A stretch of 64,000 bases of DNA from an uncultured Eubacterium sp. GTDB taxonomy: Bacteria; Bacillota; Clostridia; Peptostreptococcales; Anaerovoracaceae. The stretch is from contig UQRM01000002.1 of NCBI GenBank assembly GCA_900543485.1, positions 85,540 to 149,539 on the forward strand. Direction: 5' to 3'. A model generated the notes under the pieces. The model had not been told where the DNA came from and searched no databases. It was given only the letters and a program-made list of their open reading frames with translations. The position numbers and the translations under genes were made by a program. Below, piece by piece: positions 35,597-44,100 of the stretch (position 1 is the first letter of the stretch; every line of letters starts with the position of its first letter).

Positions 35597-37442
35597 GGGT
35601 CACCTCCCCCAGCTCCGCATCCTTGAAGCATTCCGCATATCTGTTGATACCGCAGCCGGTGCAGCCCAGTCTGCAATCATGAGTCGTCTCCGCCCTTTTG
35701 GCCTTTTCATTTTCCCGGATGAGGTACTCTCTCGTTATCAACGGATCCACCACATCCCACGGCAGGATCTCATCATAGCTTCGCTCTCTGTGACTGTAAA
35801 AGCCAGGGTCGATACCAGTCTCTGAGAACGCCTTTTCCCACAGATCCGGTCTGAACTTATCGCTCCAGCTGTCAAATCTGCATCCCAGCCTGTGAGCCGC
35901 CTCCAGCACCTGGCCTACTCTTCTGTCGCCTCTGGCCAGCACAGCTTCCAGATTACTGGTCCCTGTTTCATGATAATTAAAGGTCACGCCTTTTATCCTC
36001 AGCTTCCCTGAAAGAAAATCATGCTTGTCGATAAACATTTCGTCGGTATCCTGGGCCGCCCACTGAAAAGGCGTATGAGCCTTAGGCACGAAATTGGAGA
36101 CGCTTACAGTGACCCTGAATCTGCCGCCCTTGCGTCCTCTTATCCGATAATTGATATCCATTATCTTTCTGGCGATCTCCCCTATGCCGGCCAGATCCTC
36201 ATAAGTCTCTCCCGGAAGGCCTGCCATGAAATACAGCTTGATATGTTCCCATCCCAGCTGTATGGCCTGCTCCACAGCGCCGAATATATCTTCCTCCGTT
36301 ATGTTCTTGTTGATGATATCCCGGAGCCGCTGACTTCCGGCTTCCGGCGCGAAAGTCAGTCCCGACTTCCTGTATCCCTGTATCTCATCCAGCACTTTGA
36401 ATGAAAAAGAATCCATGCGCAGAGATGGCAGAGAAAGCGCTACATTGCGTCCGGCACACATCTCCATCAGCTCGGTAGCCAGTTCCTCGAATCTGGAGTG
36501 ATCGCTGGTGGACAGAGAAAGGAGCGAAAGCTCGTCATGCCCTGTGTTCTCCAGCTGAGCCATAGCCAGCCTCTCTATCGTCTCCTTCTTTCTCTCCCTC
36601 ACAGGCCTGTATATCATTCCTGCCTGGCAGAACCTGCACCCTCTCGTGCAGCCTCGGAAGGTCTCCACGACGGAACGGTCATGGACTGTCTCTATGAAAG
36701 GCACGATATTCTTCACAGGAAATGAAGCCTTGTCCAGATCCTTCACTACAGCTCTCCGCACCCTGTCAGGCGCGCCGTCGTACATCTTCCTTATTTCCCT
36801 CACAGTCCCGTCATCGTTGTACTGCGGCTCGTAAAAAGCCGGGACATATACGCCATCCATACCACAAACGGCTTTCAGGAATCCATCTTTGGAGCTGCTT
36901 CTCTTCCACGCCATGCATATCTCTTCCTGCATGTCCTCACCATCTCCGATGAGAAAAACGTCGATGAAATCAGCCAGCGGCTCCGGATTATAGGCACATG
37001 GACCACCGGCGACTATGACCGGGAAATCATCGCCCCGTTCTTCACGCCGCAGAGGGATCCCTCCCAGCTCCAGCATATTGAGTATATTAGTGTACGAAAG
37101 CTCGTACTGAAGGGTGAAGCCCAGTATATCCATTTCCTTCACAGGAGACAGAGTCTCCAGGGTGAATAACTCCCTCCCTGTCTGACGCATGAGATTTTCC
37201 ATATCCTCTGCCGGGGCAAATACCCTCTCGCAATATATATCGTCATTTTTATTCAGTATATCGTATAATATCTGCATCCCCATGTAGGACATACCTATCT
37301 CATAGATGTCGGGGAAAGCGAAGCCGAATCTGACAGAAACGCTGTCAGGGTCCTTGATGACCGAATTCACTTCTCCGCCTGTGTATCTGGCCGGCTTTTC
37401 CACCCGTCTAAGCAGCTTATGCAGTTCTCTGTCTATGTTCAT
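35589..37442 (-). CDS. TIGR03960-family B12-binding-fold radical SAM protein
   Basis: A 617-residue protein. The N-terminal part (to about 230) is a cobalamin-binding-like domain (FPDIYEIGMSYMGMQILYDI, GFTLQYELSYTNIL, AGGPCAYNPEPLADF). The radical SAM core follows, with Cys265, Cys269 and Cys272 (CTRGCRFC). The C-terminal tail has cysteines in HDCRLGCTGCGINRYAECF, possibly a second cluster. Substrate unknown; association with ribosomal protein genes suggests RNA or ribosome modification (inference). Confidence 0.92.
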   Translation of the reverse strand: MNIDRELHKLLRRVEKPARYTGGEVNSVIKDPDSVSVRFGFAFPDIYEIGMSYMGMQILYDILNKNDDIYCERVFAPAEDMENLMRQTGRELFTLETLSPVKEMDILGFTLQYELSYTNILNMLELGGIPLRREERGDDFPVIVAGGPCAYNPEPLADFIDVFLIGDGEDMQEEICMAWKRSSSKDGFLKAVCGMDGVYVPAFYEPQYNDDGTVREIRKMYDGAPDRVRRAVVKDLDKASFPVKNIVPFIETVHDRSVVETFRGCTRGCRFCQAGMIYRPVRERKKETIERLAMAQLENTGHDELSLLSLSTSDHSRFEELATELMEMCAGRNVALSLPSLRMDSFSFKVLDEIQGYRKSGLTFAPEAGSQRLRDIINKNITEEDIFGAVEQAIQLGWEHIKLYFMAGLPGETYEDLAGIGEIARKIMDINYRIRGRKGGRFRVTVSVSNFVPKAHTPFQWAAQDTDEMFIDKHDFLSGKLRIKGVTFNYHETGTSNLEAVLARGDRRVGQVLEAAHRLGCRFDSWSDKFRPDLWEKAFSETGIDPGFYSHRERSYDEILPWDVVDPLITREYLIRENEKAKRAETTHDCRLGCTGCGINRYAECFKDAELGEVTHV

Positions 37443-37463
37443 ATATCCTGTCTCCCTCTCATA

Positions 37464-37997
37464 TCAGACTTCACGGCCCATCAGCCGGTCTATGGCGATA
37501 CCCGTCTTCTTCTCTATCTCGTCCATAAACCTCCTGGTTTCCTTCTTTTTCTCCAGGATTATCTTCTCGGCCTCCGGATGACCATTTCTCCTGGCCTTAT
37601 TTATTATGTATTCTATCCTGGCATCCAGGCCTACATATCTGTCTTCCATCACCAGCCTGTCCCCCAGGCAGACCATATCGGTCTCGTTGACCTGCTCTAT
37701 GGGTGAAAAAGGTGAATATTTCATGTGGACAAGTATTATCCTGCTTTCCTCCTCATATCCCAGCTCCTTCATCAGTCCTGCGCCTACTTCCCAGTGCTTG
37801 TCCTCTGTCCTGGCGATGTCGTGGAGCATCCCGGCCGCCAGCACCAGATCCAGGTCCAGGTGAGCGCCCTTTTCGTTGAGAGCCTTCGATATGGTCAGTG
37901 CAGTCCTGGCCACCTCACGGCAATGACCTTTGACATGCTCGGGAGTGCCATACTGATCCAAAAGTCTTTCACATTCTTCTCTTGTAGGGTGTTTCAT
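37464..37997 (-). CDS. HD-domain phosphohydrolase
   Basis: A 177-residue HD-superfamily protein. Metal ligands are seen in HVKGHCREVAR, the HD pair in AAGMLHDIAR and later HWEVGAGLM and ILVHM, and D in CLGDRLV. It may act on a nucleotide or related phosphate ester. It lies between a degenerate LytM gene and the radical SAM gene; a shared transcript with obgE is likely. No closer assignment is possible. Confidence 0.85.
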   Translation of the reverse strand: MKHPTREECERLLDQYGTPEHVKGHCREVARTALTISKALNEKGAHLDLDLVLAAGMLHDIARTEDKHWEVGAGLMKELGYEEESRIILVHMKYSPFSPIEQVNETDMVCLGDRLVMEDRYVGLDARIEYIINKARRNGHPEAEKIILEKKKETRRFMDEIEKKTGIAIDRLMGREV

Positions 37998-38032
37998 CTG
38001 AGTTCCTCCTAGCCTTTTAAGTATACCACATC

Positions 38033-38539
38033 TCAGTCCAATTCCCTAAAGGAATAATAAAATTCTCTCTTCTCGTCCTTCTCGTAAACACCTATGATCT
38101 GCCCTTTTTTCACTCTGGCCGGCACGGATACCTCCACCGATTTCAGGTTGCCGTACAGGCTTTCTGCTGAATCACCGTGTATTATCCTTACATATTTCCC
38201 GATCTCCTCGTTTTCCCCGACAGAAGCCACCTCGCCGCCTCCCACCGCATACACCGATGTAGTATCGCCTTCGAACTCATCATCTATGGGTTCTCCATAC
38301 CTGCTCTTTCCGGCCATGACGCTTACTGTCTCACCCACTTTAGCAGTAACGGATGCGGCCATATCTTTGCTTTTTTCCGCCGCCGCCTTCATATCCTCGA
38401 CAGTATAATCGGTGTCCATATAGCCAAGCACCGTATCCGCTCCCTTTTCCAGGACAGTTATATGAGAATTCTTCGATATGAAAAGCGCCAGCGCTATCAG
38501 AAATGTCAGGACTGCCTGCTTCGCGATCTTTTCCATCAT
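38033..38539 (-). CDS. Membrane-anchored degenerate LytM (M23-like) protein, possibly SpoIVFA-like
   Basis: A 168-residue protein with one N-terminal membrane segment (about 8-22) and a C-terminal LytM-type beta domain (about 95-168: VYAVGGGEVASVG, YVRIIHGDSAESLYGNLKSV, VKKGQIIGVYE). The HxxxD and HxH zinc ligands of active M23 peptidases are absent, so it is probably not a hydrolase. SpoIVFA of Bacillus has the same layout, a similar SxYGNL pattern, and also lies beside rplU-rpmA-obg. No spoIVFB is found here. AGGAGG is 5 nt before the ATG. Assignment to SpoIVFA is inference. Confidence 0.65.
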   Translation of the reverse strand: MMEKIAKQAVLTFLIALALFISKNSHITVLEKGADTVLGYMDTDYTVEDMKAAAEKSKDMAASVTAKVGETVSVMAGKSRYGEPIDDEFEGDTTSVYAVGGGEVASVGENEEIGKYVRIIHGDSAESLYGNLKSVEVSVPARVKKGQIIGVYEKDEKREFYYSFRELD

Positions 38540-38670
38540 AACGACCTCCTGATACTATCTTATTGGGAGACCGCAAAAAAAGAAGGCGAAAGTAAAAATT
38601 CCGCCTTCCTTCATACTGTTTTCCTCCGCAAAGAGATCAAATCTCTCCGCCGACAGGCAATGGTAAAAGA

Positions 38671-39978
38671 TCACAGATAATCTTCATCCAGATATTCGAA
38701 CTCAAAATCCTTTATCCTTATTGTGTCGCCGTCCTCGATGCCCATCTCGCGCATCTTTTCAACGGCTCCGCTCTTTTCTATATACTTGTAGAGATATCTG
38801 AGAGAGCCGGCATCGTTGAAATTAGTCGAATTGAATATCTTTTCCAGCTGCCTGCCTTCCAACACGTAATTTCTTCCATCAAAAGTGACCTTCACGACCC
38901 TGTAGTCCGGATCCTGCTCATCTGCTTCGAAGTCGAACATTTCATACTCATCGTCTTCCGGCGGTTCCTCTGAGAGCCGCTGCAGCTGAGAAGCAGCTTC
39001 CGCCAGTACCTCCCTGACGCCGATGTTTATAGGCGCCGACATGGGGAACACTTTATAACCTTTGGACTCGACATACTCCTTGAACTCGATGTATTCAGGG
39101 GATTCCTCGTCAGTCAGGTCTATCTTGTTGGCCGCCACTATCTGAGGTTTTTTCAGCAGTTTAGGACTGTACTGTTCCAGCTCTTTATTTATCTTGTCAA
39201 AATCCTCCACAGGATCCCTGCCTTCGCTTCCCGAAACATCCACCACATGGATGAGCACCTTAGTACGCTCGATATGTTTGAGGAATTTATGGCCCAGTCC
39301 GGCCCCTTCGTGGGCTCCTTCTATTATACCAGCGATATCGGCCATAACGAAGCTGGTGTCATATATCTGCACCACTCCCAGGTTTGGAGCTATGGTAGTG
39401 AAATGATAATTGGCTATCTTGGGTCTGGCGCTGGTAGAAACGGAGAGCAGAGTCGATTTCCCTACGTTGGGGAATCCCACAAGCCCTACGTCGGCTATCA
39501 ACTTCATCTCCAGAATGACCTGCCTCTCCTTGGCGAAACCTCCCGCCTCCGCAAAGTTAGGCGCCTGTCTGGTGGAGGTGGCGTACTTAGCGTTTCCCTT
39601 ACCGCCTTTGCCGCCTTTCGCCGCCACAAAAGACTGGCCGTTTTCCGTCAGATCCTTCATCAGCAATCCCGACTCTTCATCTATTATCATCGTCCCCACC
39701 GGTACTTTGATCACAAGATCCTGGCCATTCTTGCCGAACCGTTTTTTCTTCATGCCATTCTGACCGTTTTCGGCCTCATACTTTCTCTTATATCTGAAAT
39801 CCATCAGAGTCCTGAGGTTTTCATCGGCCTGGAAGATCACATCGCCGCCTTTGCCCCCGTCGCCGCCGTCGGGTCCTCCCTCAGGCACAAAAGGCTCTCG
39901 TCTGAAGGAAACGGCTCCGTCGCCTCCTTTTCCCGACCTTATATATATCTTAGCTCTGTCTACGAACATGTTTTTCAT
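38671..39978 (-). CDS. obgE: GTPase Obg/CgtA
   Basis: Essential ribosome-assembly and stress-linked GTPase. The 435-residue protein has the Gly-rich N-terminal Obg fold (GKGGDGAVSFRREPFVPEGG), the G domain (G1 GFPNVGKST, G3 DIAGIIEGAHEGAGLGHKFL, G4 ANKIDL) and a C-terminal OCT domain (about 360-430). It follows rpmA as in most Firmicutes. It is preceded by a hairpin at 40006-40029. Confidence 0.97.
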   Translation of the reverse strand: MKNMFVDRAKIYIRSGKGGDGAVSFRREPFVPEGGPDGGDGGKGGDVIFQADENLRTLMDFRYKRKYEAENGQNGMKKKRFGKNGQDLVIKVPVGTMIIDEESGLLMKDLTENGQSFVAAKGGKGGKGNAKYATSTRQAPNFAEAGGFAKERQVILEMKLIADVGLVGFPNVGKSTLLSVSTSARPKIANYHFTTIAPNLGVVQIYDTSFVMADIAGIIEGAHEGAGLGHKFLKHIERTKVLIHVVDVSGSEGRDPVEDFDKINKELEQYSPKLLKKPQIVAANKIDLTDEESPEYIEFKEYVESKGYKVFPMSAPINIGVREVLAEAASQLQRLSEEPPEDDEYEMFDFEADEQDPDYRVVKVTFDGRNYVLEGRQLEKIFNSTNFNDAGSLRYLYKYIEKSGAVEKMREMGIEDGDTIRIKDFEFEYLDEDYL

Positions 39979-40005
39979 CTCCCGGGTATTCCCCGCATAA
40001 TAACA

Positions 40006-40029
40006 GAGCCCCTATGTGAATAGGGGCTC
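40006..40029 (-). terminator. Hairpin between rpmA and obgE (weak terminator or attenuator)
   Basis: The perfect stem GAGCCCCTAT/ATAGGGGCTC has a GTGA loop and no T run. It may reduce transcription from the ribosomal genes into obgE, or protect the 3' end of the rpmA message. Confidence 0.5.
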
Positions 40030-40041
40030 AAAACAATTGGC

Positions 40042-40302
40042 TTACGCTTCTTTCGGATATACGCTTACCTGCTTCCTGGTCTTGTCATATCTTTCGAATT
40101 TGACAGCACCGTCGATCTTTGCAAATAAGGTATCGTCTCCACCGATTCCCACATTGTTGCCAGGATGGAACTTCGTTCCTCTCTGTCTAACCAAAATGCT
40201 TCCGGCGCTTACGAACTGACCGTCGCCCGTCTTTACACCAAGACGTTTCGACTCACTGTCTCGACCGTTCTTCGAGCTACCTACACCTTTTTTACTTGCC
40301 AT
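40042..40302 (-). CDS. rpmA: 50S ribosomal protein L27, without N-terminal extension
   Basis: An 86-residue protein that begins [20 protein letters not shown]. In most Firmicutes L27 has a 9-residue leader ending in LQFF that the Prp protease cuts off, leaving ASKKG. Here the gene starts directly at the mature end (with only Met). GAGGAGGTG is correctly placed before that ATG, and the upstream in-frame codons (V-W-S) do not encode LQFF. The Prp gene (ysxB) usually between rplU and rpmA is also missing: the gap is 107 bp. Confidence 0.97.
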   Translation of the reverse strand: MASKKGVGSSKNGRDSESKRLGVKTGDGQFVSAGSILVRQRGTKFHPGNNVGIGGDDTLFAKIDGAVKFERYDKTRKQVSVYPKEA

Positions 40303-40409
40303 CGACCAGACACCTCCTCGCTATATCAATTAAACTACAGTTTTATCTTCCAAACAACAACTATCATCCGGCTGCCGCACCGCTGTCGCGGCCGTTTGCC
40401 TTCGTTACG

Positions 40410-40940
40410 TTACTTCAACGCTGCTTCGATAGTCTCGATCATCACCGCATTAGTCGCTTTTTCATCGATCTCGATGTTGTTTTCCTTGGCGAACTCGATG
40501 AGCTCAGCCTTTCTCATGGACTTGAGCGACGGCTTCTTAGCAGGCTTTACCGCGCTGTCAGCAGCTTCCTTCACCTCTTCGCTCTTCGCAGTCTCAGCTT
40601 TGGCTTCCGCAGGAGCAGCCGGTGCCTTCTCGCCGTCTACAGCTGTTATTTCAACCAGCGTATAAGGCTGTCTGTGGCCCTGCTTCTTTCTGTAATCCTT
40701 CTTGGCCTTGTACTTGAAGATGACCACCTTCTTGCCCTTCCCGGTCTCGATGACTCTTCCCTCGACCGTAGAGCCTTCAACGTAAGGCGTCCCCACCTTA
40801 GCTTCCGCGCCTTCGCCAACGACCAGGACCTTGTCAAATACGACAGTCTCACCGTCAGCAACACCCAGCTTTTCCACAGCGATCTTGTCGCCGTTCTGAA
40901 CTCTGTACTGCTTTCCGCCTGTTTCGATAATTGCGTACAT
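40410..40940 (-). CDS. rplU: 50S ribosomal protein L21 with C-terminal SAP/HeH-like extension
   Basis: A 176-residue protein. Residues 1-102 are a normal L21 ([34 protein letters not shown]). An Ala/Glu/Lys-rich linker (about 103-137) follows, then about 38 residues ([20 protein letters not shown], then a short helix) that resemble SAP/HeH/Rho-N nucleic-acid-binding helices. Typical L21 ends at about 103 residues. The frame is open and well formed, so this is an extension, not readthrough. It has its own promoter upstream and an L21 leader-like region. Confidence 0.95.
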   Translation of the reverse strand: MYAIIETGGKQYRVQNGDKIAVEKLGVADGETVVFDKVLVVGEGAEAKVGTPYVEGSTVEGRVIETGKGKKVVIFKYKAKKDYRKKQGHRQPYTLVEITAVDGEKAPAAPAEAKAETAKSEEVKEAADSAVKPAKKPSLKSMRKAELIEFAKENNIEIDEKATNAVMIETIEAALK

Positions 40941-41062
40941 TTGTTTTTTCTTACCTCCTCTATCCAGTCTCGCCTATGTAAGGTACCGATCATCTCTCCA
41001 GCGGCCCTGTGAGCTGCCGGGACCGGATTTGCAGACCTTTTTCGAGCGGCTTACATTCATAT
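40941..41062 (-). promoter_or_regulatory. Probable 5' leader of rplU (L21 leader-like)
   Basis: About 120 nt between the promoter at 41063-41091 and the rplU start, with GC-rich paired segments and a strong AGGAGG site 9 nt before the ATG. L21 autoregulatory leaders are known in Firmicutes at this position. I cannot verify the fold by eye, so this is based on position and length. Confidence 0.4.
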
Positions 41063-41091
41063 ATGATACAACATCTCGCAGCTCTTGTAAA
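41063..41091 (-). promoter_or_regulatory. Sigma-A-type promoter of rplU
   Basis: Leftward strand: TTTACA, 17 nt, TATCAT, 120 nt before rplU. The -35 begins only 22 nt after the stop codon of the giant adhesin. Confidence 0.7.
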
Positions 41092-41120
41092 GCAAAAATA
41101 TTGAAAGTCCCGCTACTTTC
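41092..41120 (-). terminator. Weak terminator overlapping the adhesin stop codon
   Basis: The hairpin GAAAGT/ACTTTC with a 6-nt loop (41103-41120) is followed leftward by AATATTTTTG. The stem is only 6 bp with little GC, so readthrough from the adhesin into rplU is possible. Confidence 0.4.
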
Positions 41121-44100
41121 TGGATTTTCGCCTTATCCCTGCCAGCACCGCAGCTATGGCTGCAAGGGACGCGGCCATGACGGCTGCCGGTATTGCCAGG
41201 CTGGTGTCGTCTCCGGTCTTCGTATCTGTATCGCTGTCATCAGCAGGCGGTATATCTTTGCTGTTGACGTATTTCACAGTGATGATGTCTCCGGCCGGGA
41301 TCGTTCCCTCGCTGTTCTCGGATCGTGTCACATATCCGTCGCTGCCGTCTTCCTCTTCTCTCACGGAATATCCTGTTCCTCCCGGAAGGCCGTCAGCACT
41401 CAGCGATTCTCCATCGCTGAGGGTGAACCGTGCCTTTCCGTCTTCGAATTCCATATCGCCGTACAGTCCTGTTATGTTCTCGTTATCCAGGGTCACGATG
41501 AAAGTAAACTCCTTATCTTTGTCTCCGGCATTGCCCTTCACCGTCTTAGTGACTGTAAGGCCGCCCCTGGCGACGTTCTCTACAGTCATACCGTCTACAC
41601 GGACGTCGTATCCGTCAGGCACTTCCTTCTCGGCGACGGTATACTCTATCCTGACTCCGTCCTCGTCATATTCAGGCAGTCCTTCGAAGGTGTAAGCCCA
41701 TCGGCCATCGTCCGTATCCGGCCTTTCCACCGTCGCTTCCCTGTATTCCTCGCCATTGGCGCAGAGCACCAGCCGGATACTGTCAGGTCTGGTCCCTCCC
41801 TTGTCGTCGCTGTCGGTCCAGACCTTCTCCACAGGGATGTCTATCGTATCGGTCAGCGTGTTGGTAAGGGCGTATCCATTATCGGAAGTGCCTTCCGACC
41901 CCGCCCGGTATACATCGCCGTCTCCGGCTTCCATCTCCTCCGCTTCCTTCACGCTGTAGGCATACTCATTCCCCCGGCTGTCTGTGACAGGCAAGCCTGT
42001 GTACTGATAAGACCATCGGTCTCCATCCTTATTCGCCCACCGGAATGCGATGCCTTCCTCCTTCATCGTATCAGCGTCGACGAGGGCCGGTTCTCCTCCT
42101 GCTGTCGCTCTGTAAAGCTTCAGCTCCACATCATCAGGTCTGGTGCCGTAGGCGCCGCCGTTGTCCTTCCAGGTCTTGCTTCCCTCTATATCTGTCCTGC
42201 CTACGTTTATTATCCTGGTGGAATAATCTCCCGAAGCAGGATCCCTTCCGTTCTTGTAGCTGATATACAGCTCATCCTCCGGCGGTTCTTCCCCTCCGAT
42301 GGCAGTCTCCCTGGCAAAGTAGACGTATGTCTTGCCTTCACCGTCGTACTTAGGAAGATCCTCTATGGTGACGTTCCAACCGTTGCCTTTGTTCAATGTA
42401 ACGGTCATCTCTCCGCCGTCGTTGCCCGGCACAGCCTCATCCCGGCTGTCCCCATCCAGCTTGCCTGCCTCCAGCTCCTCATCAGTCACCGCTGCTCTGT
42501 ATATGGACGCCGTCACTTCCTTCAGCGCGTCCGGCTCGACTCCCAGCCATGACTTCTCCACGGTGAGAGAAGTCTTTTCGTTGTTGGATATATCAAAGGT
42601 ATGGTATTTTTCCCCATCGTAATTTTTATCACCGCCTGTCGTCTCTATCAGGTACCTGCCCCTATCCTTCTCCACTACCGTATAAATAGTATGGCCATCA
42701 TTATCGAGACTGCTTCCCGCCATGACCAGCGGTACATTGGACCATGAAGCCCTCCACGAATCGTATTCTCCGTACGAAGCTCCGACGGCAGGCAGACTGC
42801 CTGGCACCGTCTGAGCAAGCTCAGGAATACCGTCCAGCGTTACTGTGGCCGCAGGGACAAATGAACGCCACGTCTCACCGTCTTCATCGAGATATTTCAG
42901 CTCGAAGGTGAGCGTCTGTTTATCCTTTATTCCTTTGTTCCAGATCTTGTCGGCGTATATCCTCGTCGTCTCCAGACGGTTGGTCACAGTCGTTACACCG
43001 TCCTCACGATCGTAGTCCACCTCATAGGACGTGTTGTAGCGGTCATTGCCCGCCGTTCCGTCTATGACGGTATCATCCGTATCGAGCTCCCTTATCCTGT
43101 ACTGGTAAGTGCCGCCTGTAAGGCCTGTCTCCGGAAGTCCGCTGAAGGTCACCACATCGGATCCCGTCTGCAGGTCAGTCCCGTAGATGGTGATGGTAAG
43201 AGGCGTTTCGCCGCCCTCTCCATTCACCATTACATCCGACCATTCATCGCCGTCAAGGCGTTGCTGAACCACGAATGTCACTTCCCAGTCGTAATCGCCG
43301 CGGCCCGTCTCCTCTCTCGTGCCGTAGGCGTTGTTATCATCGCCCTGCCATATCTTCTTCGCGGCCATCTCCGTCGTCTTCAGCATATTGGCAAAATCGC
43401 TGTCGCTATCGTTGTAGGCACCGTCAGATGACCAGCCGTCGCCGTCAGGGTATGCCGGGGCGAAAGGGCCGTCGAAAGCACCGGCGTCCTCATCGCCAAC
43501 AGACGCCTCCGGAAATTCCAACTTGTAGGTCGTTCCCTCATCGGCTGTCACGTTCACGTTCTGGATCACGGTATTTTCTCCAGCCTCATATCTTATCTTC
43601 CTCTCTACCACCCGATATGTCAGCTGCGTCGTTTCCGCCGAAGAACTATCTTTCTTTATATATCCCGGAAGACCGGAGAATGAGCCTCTGTTATCCTTTC
43701 CCCATACCTCATCGTCGTCTATATGGCCTGTTTTAGTCTGGGTGAACTGATATTCGCCATCTTCACCGAATACATTCTCGTACGCACTCCGGCCATTATC
43801 GTCAATCCAGCCAAGATTTGTCCGGAAATACGTTTCCGCATCGCTCCATTCAGATATCTGCTCCTGACTGTCCTCTCCTTTCGTCACCTCGGCTACCTGG
43901 AGGGTGAAATCTACGGAAAGTTCCACGCCCAGCAGATCCTCGTCTATCACATCACCGTCGCTGTCGACCCACGTCTTGCTGAAAGAGGTCGAGGTCATCA
44001 TGCTGTTGGTCAGATGGCCGAGAGTTATCTCGCCGCTGTCTCCCGCCGCGCCTTTCGCGGAAGTCTCGCCTCCCGCAGGCGTCATATCGTATATCTCAGC

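Noticed and set aside
41029..42552. Long rightward open frame (507 codons) antisense to the adhesin end and rplU promoter
   Set aside because: It mirrors the codon bias of the adhesin gene, has no ribosome binding site or domain, and crosses the rplU promoter. The same holds for the frames at 45781-46692 and 46903-47730.
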